Assembly: GCF_014212315.1 (NCBI RefSeq)
Contig: NZ_JACKXE010000001.1
Coordinates: 372,001 to 436,000 of the forward strand
Direction: 5' to 3'
Source: Nocardioides luti
Lineage (GTDB): Bacteria > Actinomycetota > Actinomycetes > Propionibacteriales > Nocardioidaceae
Length of the DNA: 64,000 nt
Within the stretch, counting starts at the first letter, position 1, and the number at the start of each line of letters is the position of its first letter. The position numbers and the translations under genes were made by a program. A model generated the notes under the pieces. The model had not been told where the DNA came from and did no database searches. It worked only from the letters and a program-made list of their open reading frames with translations. Below, piece by piece: positions 43,601 through 50,113 of the stretch.

Positions 43601-44234
43601 TGTACGCCGTTCCCCCGGCTGATTCGTCGACGTCCTGGACTCGGGCGACCAGGCCCGACGGTGTCGCTGCGGAGGTGCCCAGCACGAGCACGGATCCTGC
43701 CGTCGCGGTCGGCGGGCCGCTCACCTCGAGCAGCTGAGTGCCGTCGGGCTGCGCGGTCACGTCCTGCACCCGCTCACCGGGGACCACCCGGGTGTCCTTC
43801 GCGATCACCGTGTCGTAGAGCACCCGCGCCCGGCCGGGCTCGCTGCGCCGGACACGGGTCCGAGCGCCCAGCACCCGAGGAACCGCCGTGCCGCCGGTGA
43901 ACTGTCGTGTCGCGGCCGTCACGACGTACCGACCGGTGGGGACCGCCCGGAACCGCGTCGTCTTGTGGATCGTCCTGGCCCATCCCCGGGGTCCGGAGAC
44001 CCTCACCTTCGGGCGCACTCCTCGCGGGGCCGAGACACGGACGGTCAGTCGGGGCCGGGACGGCTTGGTCCCCGCCGGGTGCGGTTGAGCCCGACGCCCG
44101 ACGGTCGCTCTGGCCGGCGTGGTGTGGGCGGCGGTGTCGACAGCGGCTGGCCAGGCCTGCACGGGTGATTCGATAATCCCGCCCAACGGCACCAAGGCCA
44201 CGATGACGCTTGCACAGAGCAGTCTCTTCAACAC
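40680..44234 (-). CDS. large secreted protein with seven about 65-residue repeats and a fascin-like beta-trefoil
   Basis: A 1184-residue exported protein. Signal: LKRLLCASVIVALVPLGG. Residues about 60-490 are beta-rich and unrecognised. Residues 498-581 are a putative Ig (He_PIG) domain (GALPSGMSLSGSKVVGTPAKTG). Residues about 587-1040 hold seven repeats beginning near 587, 654, 718, 788, 851, 918 and 981, alternating a type with NDGISWVV and RHHIP and a type with SYFVDG and RHWIPD. The last about 140 residues form a beta-trefoil (NGRYVSAELDYTGKGYGML, WERFLI) like fascin or actin-crosslinking domains, likely sugar-binding. GTG 44234 starts the signal peptide. Base composition is lower-GC than the neighbours. 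Function unknown. Confidence 0.78.
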   Translation of the reverse strand: MLKRLLCASVIVALVPLGGIIESPVQAWPAAVDTAAHTTPARATVGRRAQPHPAGTKPSRPRLTVRVSAPRGVRPKVRVSGPRGWARTIHKTTRFRAVPTGRYVVTAATRQFTGGTAVPRVLGARTRVRRSEPGRARVLYDTVIAKDTRVVPGERVQDVTAQPDGTQLLEVSGPPTATAGSVLVLGTSAATPSGLVARVQDVDESAGGTAYTLVPAKLTEAFTDLSFSQQVKVDLTETTAVSASTGRRISARGLASLIKCDTGADFSVTRSMTGSLALTFSAGFDATNPQSSFLRAEASADLTAVLGAHLDAAGTCAIARQQLGPSIRFTPITFSIGPVPVVIVPTLEFFGEASASLGTSVGMDISGSLTTSAWAQASMAGGLTHGFNPPAAHFSKDIDYPQDVTGQLKGQLSARLTTELYGVAGPYVEVNTGPQVTFAPTQVPWLNAEHLLSVDIGLSMQRCAQLWGADLCVKFEAEADKVVDKSWPLFRRDYFAGPTISSAKLAPAVRGQQYTAGLTTTDNRPGSWRIAGGALPSGMSLSGSKVVGTPAKTGSYAVTIRFTDSEGRTDDQDLSLTVLDGASFKNKIITSPTGKSYLIDADLQKHSIATTWTYFCLVDRGLEAVAVEQTQIDGFPAGPAAKDCVSPARVEGQIIRRNDGISWVVVGGERHHIPSKAVDVCARAVHRRAVGLTGLSGEAAASIPESTTKYDCSIEGTVVQALDKPQPYPAYRISGGKRYWIADGWTFDYWKRRVPVVASYDEAAIKELPDGGTETSRLDPAAIPANSIIRRNDGISWVVDANKVRHHIPYARDDTCWRRLRGFAVTATGLSGAQASSLTEGDAWPCVVGPRVVKSDDGASYFVDGSNTRHWIPDTETFAALSRSYEVVGPWPADEVQTFLPGTNEPTMLDPEAVKNTLVCRNDGVCWAVDGNAVRHHVPTYGDNVCWRWVNGWHVSRNGVSGEQANSLAEGDAWGCSMNDRIVVTNEGPAYYMEGNTRRWIPDGYDFECLQRGRSVIRGMAMSEAGNLPETGAMPAQECSGIDIVTIYSPANSRYVTTEVNYTGNDQAMVRAERTAVGSDWERFRLIGDCASRCLIQSLVNRRLVMPQFDYQGYAWGEMRGVSSNASGSWEGFRLVGNCSTGCAIYALGNGRYVSAELDYTGKGYGMLRARATSVGGWERFLIR

Positions 44235-44348
44235 GCCCGAACCCCCCGAATCGGCGGTGGGAGGGACACGTCGGTATCCGTCGACTCGCCACCAGGGCCG
44301 AATGTAGGACCGGGCCGACGCCACCGAGGGCAAAGGGAGTAGATGCCA

Positions 44349-44377
44349 CCTCTAGGGGTGACTCCGTCACCCAGAGG
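44349..44377. terminator. hairpin between the 153-residue gene and the surface protein operon
   Basis: Imperfect inverted repeat, CCTCTAGGGGTGAC against GTCACCCAGAGG around TCC. It lies 33 bp downstream of the stop of the minus-strand gene at 44410, so it may end that transcript; there is no U-run, so an operator for the downstream operon is also possible. Confidence 0.4.
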
Positions 44378-44409
44378 TCTAGCCCGGCGACGTCATGGCG
44401 GCTGCGTCA

Positions 44410-44871
44410 CTACTCACCCTTGATGACGAAGTAGCTGCCCCGGATCGTGCCGGCCAGCTTCGACTTCTGACGGGCGAACTTGAAGCGGTCGGCGAGCTCC
44501 TCGGGGACCTCCATCCCGTCGGAGAGCTTGAAGCCGACGGCGCGCTTGCCGCCGTCCTCGATCGTGTACATCACGTTGATCGCCAGCCCGGACTCGTAGA
44601 AGACGTACGCCATCCGCATCCCGTCGACCTCGAAGGCCGAGGCCTCGAGCGGCTTCGAGGCGATCGTGATGTCGCGCTCCTCCGCGAGCACCCGGTGCAC
44701 GAAGTCGACCGTCTCGTTCGCCTCGTCCGCGGGCTCGGTGGTGAAGACGTGGTCGTACTTGTTCTTGTAGTAGCGCGCCTCGTTCGCCCGCAGGCCGGCG
44801 AGCGCCTCGGTCACCGGGGACGACTCGAGGCCGACCGTGGACACGTCCGTGAAGTCGACGACGTACGACAT
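44410..44871 (-). CDS. conserved hypothetical protein
   Basis: A 153-residue soluble protein, about one third charged residues, starting MSYVVDFTDVSTVGLES and ending GTIRGSYFVIKGE. I do not recognise a family. It has no signal peptide or membrane segment. The ATG at 44871 has GGAGGTG 5 nt upstream, a strong site, so it is likely well translated. Divergent from the DksA/TraR-like gene. Confidence 0.75.
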   Translation of the reverse strand: MSYVVDFTDVSTVGLESSPVTEALAGLRANEARYYKNKYDHVFTTEPADEANETVDFVHRVLAEERDITIASKPLEASAFEVDGMRMAYVFYESGLAINVMYTIEDGGKRAVGFKLSDGMEVPEELADRFKFARQKSKLAGTIRGSYFVIKGE

Positions 44872-44952
44872 GGGGCACCTCCGGCGGAGCTGACGGGTGG
44901 GTCAGGTGGGGCCACCGTAACCACGTCACCAGGTCACGGACACCATGGAGCA

Positions 44953-45294
44953 GTGGAGACGACCCAGGCACGCGAGCGGCTCGAGGCCGAGCGGGCGCAG
45001 ACGCTCAGTCGCCTGGCGAGCCTGACCGGCGACTACGACGAGGTCGTGGCGGCGTCGCGCGACACCAACGCCGACGACGAGCACGACCCCGAGGGTGCGA
45101 CGATCGCCTTCGAGCGCTCGCAGCTCGGGGCGCTCGTGCGGCAGGCGCGCGACCACCTCGCGGAGGTCGACGCCGCGGTCCAGCGGCTCGCGGACGCGAC
45201 GTACGGCGTGTGCGAGCACTGCGGCGGGCCGGTCGGCGAGGAACGCCTCGAGGCGAGACCGACGGCGCGCACCTGCATCGGCTGCGCCTCGTAG
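44953..45294 (+). CDS. DksA/TraR family zinc-finger protein
   Basis: A 113-residue protein: an N-terminal helical hairpin followed by a four-cysteine zinc finger, Cys87-EH-Cys90 and Cys108-IG-Cys111 (CEHC, CIGC), with the family's intervening RLEARPTAR. It should act on RNA polymerase through the secondary channel or be a small finger of unknown role, as for most actinobacterial members. GTG 44953 is chosen; CACCAT lies 6 nt before it, fitting the leaderless pattern loosely. A gene for an NAD(P)-binding protein follows 47 bp downstream. Confidence 0.87.
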   Translation: METTQARERLEAERAQTLSRLASLTGDYDEVVAASRDTNADDEHDPEGATIAFERSQLGALVRQARDHLAEVDAAVQRLADATYGVCEHCGGPVGEERLEARPTARTCIGCAS

Positions 45295-45341
45295 GGGTAC
45301 GACGCAGCACCGCAGGCCCGACGAACAGAACAGAGGACCAC

Positions 45342-46373
45342 GTGAAGATCCTGGTGACAGGCGCGACCGGCTACGTCGGGGGCCGGCTCGTGCCGCTGCT
45401 CCTCGAGCGCGGGCACGACGTACGCACGACCACCAGCGACCCCGACCGCGAGCAGCCCTGGTGGGGCGACCGCGTCGAGACCGTGGTCATGGACGCGCTG
45501 GACGACGAGCAGGTCGCGGCCGCGTGCGAGGGCGTGGAGGCGGTCTACTACCTGATCCACGGCATGGGCGGCGACGACTTCGCCGAGACCGACCGGAAGG
45601 CCGCGACCCACCTCGCCGAGGCGGTGCGCCGCCACGGCGTCAGCCGGGTCGTCTACCTCTCCGGGGTGGTGCCGGACGTGCCCGACGAGGAGCTCTCCGA
45701 GCACATCACCTCGCGCCGCGAGGTCGAGCGGATCCTCACCGACACCCCCGCGACCGTCGTGGTGCTGCGCGCCGCCGTGCTGATGGGCAGCGGCTCCACG
45801 TCGTTCGAGATCATCCGCCAGGTGAGCGAGCGCCTGCCGGTGCACACAGTCCCGACCTGGATGGACTCGCTGGTCCAGCCGATCGCGATCGTCGACGTGC
45901 TCGAGGCGCTGGTCGGCGCGCTGGCATACGACGGTCCCTCGCGCCACTTCGACGTGGGCGGACCCGACCGGCTGCCGTACGCCGAGCTCCTGGACTCGTT
46001 CACCACCCACGCCGGCCTCACCCGCCCGCAGGTGGGCGTGCCGCTGCTGCCGACCGCCTTGGTCGGGACCCTGGTCGGCAGCCTCACCGACGTGCCCCGG
46101 CCCACCGTCGAGGCGCTGGTCGAGAGCCTGCGCCACGACATGGTCGCGGCCGACGAGGACTTCCTCGCCCTGCTGCCCGACGACCATGAGCTGCTCGGGC
46201 TGGACGAGTCCTTCCGCCGGGCACTGGCCGAGCCGGCCTCGGCGTCCTCGCCCGCGACCGCCGACCCGATGGGGCCGCTGCCGCAGGACCCGGCCTGGGC
46301 CAGCGGCGGCGACACCCGCCCGGTGGCCGCGAAGGTCATCGACGCGGTCAAGGACGTGCTGCCCGGGTCGTGA
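45342..46373 (+). CDS. NAD(P)H-binding atypical SDR protein
   Basis: A 343-residue Rossmann protein: KILVTGATGYVGGRLVPLLLERGHDV at the N-terminus (GxxGxxG), then RVVYLSGVVPD and a C-terminal substrate domain. Proteins of this kind (NmrA/complex I NDUFA9-like, about 300-350 residues) bind NAD(P)H, and many have no known catalytic role. GTG 45342 is preceded by CAGAGGAC. The C-terminal about 50 residues are polar and poorly conserved in character. Confidence 0.85.
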   Translation: MKILVTGATGYVGGRLVPLLLERGHDVRTTTSDPDREQPWWGDRVETVVMDALDDEQVAAACEGVEAVYYLIHGMGGDDFAETDRKAATHLAEAVRRHGVSRVVYLSGVVPDVPDEELSEHITSRREVERILTDTPATVVVLRAAVLMGSGSTSFEIIRQVSERLPVHTVPTWMDSLVQPIAIVDVLEALVGALAYDGPSRHFDVGGPDRLPYAELLDSFTTHAGLTRPQVGVPLLPTALVGTLVGSLTDVPRPTVEALVESLRHDMVAADEDFLALLPDDHELLGLDESFRRALAEPASASSPATADPMGPLPQDPAWASGGDTRPVAAKVIDAVKDVLPGS

Positions 46374-46382
46374 CGAGGCGGC

Positions 46383-46898
46383 TCAGTCGCCGCTGTCGAA
46401 GCCGCGGAACGTCCCGTCCCGCTCGTCGGCGTAGTCCGCGAACTCGTGGAAGTCCATGTTCGCGATCGCCAGGTTGGCCTCGATCGAGGCGATCTCGGGG
46501 ACGGCGCAGCGGAACGTGCGGCCCAGGAAGGTGTCGAACTCGGCAGCCTCCTCGGGATCCGGGCACGAGAGGTCGACGTAGGCGAGCGTGATCTCTCCCC
46601 CGGCCCGTGCCTCCCCCATCGACGGGGCATCCGCCAGCACGGCGTAGCCCACCGGCTCGCCGCCGGCCGCCTGGATGGCCGCGGCCAGCGAGGCGCCCGT
46701 GGCGCCGTCGTACGCCGGGTCGTCGATCGGGCTGGACGGCGGTGCCACCAGGTCGTCGAGGTCACCGGCCCCGACGATGTCGACTGGGGTGCTCATGGCG
46801 GCGAGGACGGACGCCCAGGCGGTGTCGTCGCTGCGGTCGGTGCGCACGAGCGCGAGGGTCTCCCGCTCGAAAGCGGTGGCGAGTGGCGTGAGGTCCAT
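46383..46898 (-). CDS. DUF6924-like conserved hypothetical protein
   Basis: A 171-residue soluble acidic protein. The C-terminal segment ANLAIANMDFHEFADYADERDG followed by FRGF resembles the uncharacterised DUF6924 domain; I am recalling that family by its closing motif, so the name is tentative. No signal peptide or membrane segment. It converges on the NAD(P)-binding gene with 9 bp between stops. Confidence 0.75.
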   Translation of the reverse strand: MDLTPLATAFERETLALVRTDRSDDTAWASVLAAMSTPVDIVGAGDLDDLVAPPSSPIDDPAYDGATGASLAAAIQAAGGEPVGYAVLADAPSMGEARAGGEITLAYVDLSCPDPEEAAEFDTFLGRTFRCAVPEIASIEANLAIANMDFHEFADYADERDGTFRGFDSGD

Positions 46899-46989
46899 GG
46901 CGGCATTGTGGCGTGCGCGGGGCCACCGCGATGAGTTTCACTGGCGACCGCGGTCTTCACCCACCACCACCCCACGCCGAGGAGCACCC

Positions 46990-47556
46990 ATGTCCGACCC
47001 GGTCCCGTCGTCCCTGCGCAAGGTCGTCTCGTGGCACTTCGTGTCCGCGGACGGGGTGGCCGAGGACCCCGACCGCTTCTTCACGACGTGGGACGACGAG
47101 ACCGACGTGCGGAGCAACGAGGTCATCGCCACCCAGGACACGGTCGTCCTCGGCCGCCGCACCCACGACGAGTGGGCGCCGTTCTGGCCCACCAGCGACA
47201 TCGAGCCGTTCGCGACGTTCATCAACGCCGTGACGAAGTACGTCGCCACGTCGACGCCCCTCGGCCACGACTGGACCAACACCCACGTCATCGAGGGCGA
47301 CCTGGCCGACGCCGTACGCCACCTCCGGGCGCAGCCGGGCGGCGACATCGGCGTGCACGCCAGCATCTCCGTGACGCGGGCGCTCATCACCGCCGGCCTC
47401 GTCGACGAGATCCGGATGGTGGTGATGCCGACGGTGATCGGGTCCGGGCGGTCACTCCTGGCGGGCCTCCCCGAGCTGAAGCTCGAGATGCTCGGCTGCG
47501 AGACGACACCGGCCGGGCACCTGCTGCTCGACTACCGGGTGCGACCCGCGGCCTGA
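46990..47556 (+). CDS. dihydrofolate reductase-like (RibD C-terminal) protein
   Basis: A 188-residue protein of the RibD-C/DHFR-like family: KVVSWHFVSADGVAEDPDRFF near the start, VVLGRRTHDEWAPFW, DIGVHASISVTRALITAGLVDE, and VIGSGRSLLAGLP. Chromosomal members of this type are common in actinobacteria; they are not the folate DHFR and their substrates are unknown. A distinct paralogue is at 49296. ATG 46990 follows GAGGAGC. Its 3' end overlaps the convergent gene at 47532 by 25 bp. Confidence 0.88.
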   Translation: MSDPVPSSLRKVVSWHFVSADGVAEDPDRFFTTWDDETDVRSNEVIATQDTVVLGRRTHDEWAPFWPTSDIEPFATFINAVTKYVATSTPLGHDWTNTHVIEGDLADAVRHLRAQPGGDIGVHASISVTRALITAGLVDEIRMVVMPTVIGSGRSLLAGLPELKLEMLGCETTPAGHLLLDYRVRPAA

Positions 47557-48050
47557 TCGCCGGCGCCGATGGCGGCCCCGTCGACGTCCAGCGAGCAGGC
47601 GGCGACGTCGTCCTCGCCGACCTGCGGCGGCCTCGTGACCGGGACCGTCAGCAGGAGCGGCTCGCGGACGGTGCCGTCCACCCGGACGGTGCGGGTCGCC
47701 GAGCCGACCGGGCGCGAGGTGTTCTCGTCGGCGTACGCCGTGACGGTGACCGTGACCTCGCGCGCGCTCGGCGCGTAGCCGGCCACGGTCAGCGTCGCCT
47801 CGACCGAGCCGGCACCGGCGTCGTAGCGGCAGCTGGAGTGCCCCTCGCTGCCGCCCCACCCGACCGTGAGGCCGGGCCGGGGACCGGGGGCAGGGAGGCG
47901 CAGAGGGGCCGGGCGAACCGGGTCGTCAGCGCCGAGCAAGAGGCCCCAGACGATCATCGCGGTCGCGAGCCCACCGTGCACCAGGAGGTGGAGGCCCCAG
48001 CGGCGACGCCGGCGCCGCCCGGATGAGGGGTCGCTGGCGTCGCGGGTCAT
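47532..48050 (-). CDS. single-helix membrane protein, unknown function
   Basis: A 172-residue protein: basic N-terminus (GRRRRRRWGLHLL), one membrane helix (VHGGLATAMIVWGLLLG), then a beta-rich external domain with one early cysteine (SSCRYDAG) and one late one (DVAACSLD), probably a disulphide. The external part contains AYADENTSRPVGSATRTVRV, reminiscent of an Ig-like fold. No family recognised. Overlaps the convergent reductase gene by 25 bp. Confidence 0.65.
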   Translation of the reverse strand: MTRDASDPSSGRRRRRRWGLHLLVHGGLATAMIVWGLLLGADDPVRPAPLRLPAPGPRPGLTVGWGGSEGHSSCRYDAGAGSVEATLTVAGYAPSAREVTVTVTAYADENTSRPVGSATRTVRVDGTVREPLLLTVPVTRPPQVGEDDVAACSLDVDGAAIGAGDQAAGRTR

Positions 48051-48089
48051 GCTCAGGAGTGTCCTCGCGACGAGGCACCCCGTCGATCG

Positions 48090-48386
48090 TCAGGCGCAGT
48101 CGCGGCAGATGTCCGTGCCGGGGGTCTCGCGGCGGGACACGTGCTGGACGAGGTAGCAGGACGTGCAGGTGAACTCGTCGGCCTGCCGCGGGGTGACCTC
48201 GATGGAGAGCGTTTCGTGGGACAGGTCCGCGCCGGGGAGCTCGTAGGTCTCGGCGACCTCGGCCTCGTCCTCGTCGACCTTGCCCGAGGTCTTGTCCTGC
48301 TCGCCCGAGGTGAGTCGGCGGGCCTCGAGGCTCTCTTCCTTCTGCTCGTCCTCGGTCTTGCGTGATGCGTCGTAGTCAGTGGCCAT
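48090..48386 (-). CDS. DUF4193 domain protein
   Basis: A 98-residue acidic protein. MATDYDASRKTEDEQKEESL and the C-terminal EFTCTSCYLVQHVSRR with CRDCA are characteristic of the actinobacteria-specific DUF4193 family. The CxxC pairs (CTSC, CRDC) suggest a zinc ribbon. Function unknown; the family is near-universal in actinobacteria. ATG 48386 follows GGAAGGATC; the promoter is placed just upstream. Confidence 0.93.
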   Translation of the reverse strand: MATDYDASRKTEDEQKEESLEARRLTSGEQDKTSGKVDEDEAEVAETYELPGADLSHETLSIEVTPRQADEFTCTSCYLVQHVSRRETPGTDICRDCA

Positions 48387-48415
48387 GTGCGGGATCCTTC
48401 CGGGGCGGAGCGCGA

Positions 48416-48421
48416 ATGTTA
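48416..48421 (-). promoter_or_regulatory. -10 box of the DUF4193 gene
   Basis: TAACAT on the minus strand, 29 nt before the ATG at 48386 with GGAAGGATC between, so this transcript is leadered, unlike many neighbours. Confidence 0.5.
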
Positions 48422-48587
48422 GCCCCGTCCGGCCCTTCTCCCTGCATCAGGACGCCCCCGCGAGATCCGGGCGAGATCCGCGCCGGTCGGCGGCGGCCCG
48501 AATGGTGACGCAGGTCTCCACGACAGCGGTGTTGGCGAGACCCCACAGACGAGTTTCTGGCCGTCCTCCCGCGGGCAGTCTCCCCGC

Positions 48588-48842
48588 ATGTGGACGGCCC
48601 TCACGACCGGCGGTGGCGCCTGGATCACGATCAAAGGATCGGGCCACGTGCTGCGCGCGATCGACTGCTCGCGATTCTCCGAGCAGCGCAACACGTCAGC
48701 GTGCCAGTCCCGGGGCGACACGACTGTCGGCATCTTTGTCGTCGCGGCGGTCGTGCTGCTGGTCATCGGGTACGCCGCCTGGCGCTGGTGGATGAGGAAG
48801 GTCGAGAGGGCCGGACGCGACCGCAAGGACCCGGAGACGTGA
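48588..48842 (+). CDS. small membrane protein, tentative
   Basis: An 84-residue frame with a convincing membrane helix (VGIFVVAAVVLLVIGYAAW) followed by basic residues WRWWMRKVERAGRDRK, consistent with a single-pass protein, N-out. The first about 45 residues look less protein-like and the true start may be further in. No family recognised. Ends 36 bp before arr. Confidence 0.5.
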   Translation: MWTALTTGGGAWITIKGSGHVLRAIDCSRFSEQRNTSACQSRGDTTVGIFVVAAVVLLVIGYAAWRWWMRKVERAGRDRKDPET

Positions 48843-48865
48843 GCGGCAGCGGGCTCAGTGGCACC

Positions 48866-48871
48866 TAGGGT
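48866..48871 (+). promoter_or_regulatory. leaderless -10 box for arr
   Basis: TAGGGT ends 6 nt before the GTG at 48878. Confidence 0.6.
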
Positions 48872-48877
48872 GGCCCC

Positions 48878-49288
48878 GTGAGCGACGTACTGGACGAGGG
48901 ACCGTTCTTCCACGGCACCAAGGCCGACCTGGTGGTGGGTGACCTGCTGACCGCCGGCCGGCGGTCGAACTACCGCCCCGAGATCGTGATGAACCACATC
49001 TACTTCACCGCGCTGGAGAGCGGCGCCGGGCTGGCCGCGGAGCTCGCGGTCGGCGACGCCGAGCCGCGGGTCTACGTCGTCGAGCCGACCGGTGACTTCG
49101 AGAACGACCCGAACGTCACCGACAAGAAGTTCCCCGGCAACCCCACCCGGTCCTACCGCAGCACCGAGCCGCTGCGGGTGGTCGGCGAGGTGCTCGACTG
49201 GACCCGGCTGACCCCCGAGGCGCTGCAGGCCTGGCGCGACCGGCTCGTGGTGATCCGCGACGTCGAGCGCGGCGAGATCATCAACTAG
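48878..49288 (+). CDS. arr: NAD+-rifampin ADP-ribosyltransferase
   Basis: A 136-residue protein matching Arr in length and sequence: FFHGTKADLVVGDLLTAGRRSNY, NHIYFTALESGAGLAAELA, RVYVVEPTGDFENDPNVTDKKFPGNPTRSYRS. Arr inactivates rifampin by transferring ADP-ribose from NAD+ to the C23 hydroxyl. Chromosomal copies are common in soil actinobacteria and mycobacteria. Nothing around it suggests a mobile resistance cassette. The GTG start has a leaderless -10 box. Confidence 0.95.
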   Translation: MSDVLDEGPFFHGTKADLVVGDLLTAGRRSNYRPEIVMNHIYFTALESGAGLAAELAVGDAEPRVYVVEPTGDFENDPNVTDKKFPGNPTRSYRSTEPLRVVGEVLDWTRLTPEALQAWRDRLVVIRDVERGEIIN

Positions 49289-49295
49289 CGCCCCG

Positions 49296-49931
49296 TCAGG
49301 ACGCCGCCTTCCGCGTGAAGGTGAGGTGGGTGACGCCGGTCGGCGAGGACACCGCCTCGACGTCGTACCCCTCCTCCAGCGCCTCGAGCCCGTCCCAGAG
49401 CCGGACGCCGCGGCCCAGCACGATCGGCACCTGGACGACGTGCAGGTGGTCGACGAGACCGGCGGCGAGGAAGTCGCGGGCCATCGTGGGGCCGCCACCG
49501 ATGCGGACGTCCTGGCCACCCGCGGCCTCGCGGGCCACCTCGAGCGCCTCGGCGGGCGAGGCCTCGAGGAAGTGGAACGTCGTCCCGCCCTCCATCTCCA
49601 GCGGCGGCCGCGCGTGGTGCGTCAGCACGAAGGTCGGCGTGTGGAAGGGCGGGTTGGGACCCCACCAGCCCTTCCAGTCCGCGTCGTCCTGCCAGCCGGG
49701 CGGGCCGAACTTGTTGGCACCCATGATCTCCGCGCCGATGCCGGGCCCGAACTGCTGGGCGAAGACGTCGTCGACCCCGGTGCTGCCGGTCGGGCTCCAG
49801 TAGCGCGTGGCCATCATCCACGCGTGCAGGCGGTGACCCGCGTGGCCGAACGGCGCCTCCAGCGACTGCGGCTCGCCGGTGGCGAAGCCGTCGAGCGAGA
49901 TGGCCAGGTTGTGGATCCGGGTGCGGGACAT
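49296..49931 (-). CDS. dihydrofolate reductase-like (RibD C-terminal) protein
   Basis: A 211-residue protein of the RibD-C family: RIHNLAISLDGFATG at the start, EIMGANKFGPPGW, DVRIGGGPTMARDFLAAGLVDHL and VPIVLGRGVRLWDGL. It differs clearly from the 188-residue paralogue at 46990 and is of the YwjB/YyaP kind with unknown substrate. ATG 49931 follows GAGGAGCGCGG; 29 residues of upstream open frame are discarded. It converges on arr with 7 bp between stops. Confidence 0.9.
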   Translation of the reverse strand: MSRTRIHNLAISLDGFATGEPQSLEAPFGHAGHRLHAWMMATRYWSPTGSTGVDDVFAQQFGPGIGAEIMGANKFGPPGWQDDADWKGWWGPNPPFHTPTFVLTHHARPPLEMEGGTTFHFLEASPAEALEVAREAAGGQDVRIGGGPTMARDFLAAGLVDHLHVVQVPIVLGRGVRLWDGLEALEEGYDVEAVSSPTGVTHLTFTRKAAS

Positions 49932-50113
49932 CCGCGCTCCTCGAGGGGTGGTTGGGCGTGCGTGGTCGGGCGGTGGTCGCGGTGGCGTGTCGCAGGTCGA
50001 CGGTCGGACCGCCGACACCGAAGATTCTCACCGATCGCCGACAACCGGCAGGGGCGGCGAACCAATCGCCTCGTCCGGGCATCGGACCGGTGACGCCGTC
50101 CCCAGGAGGAACC

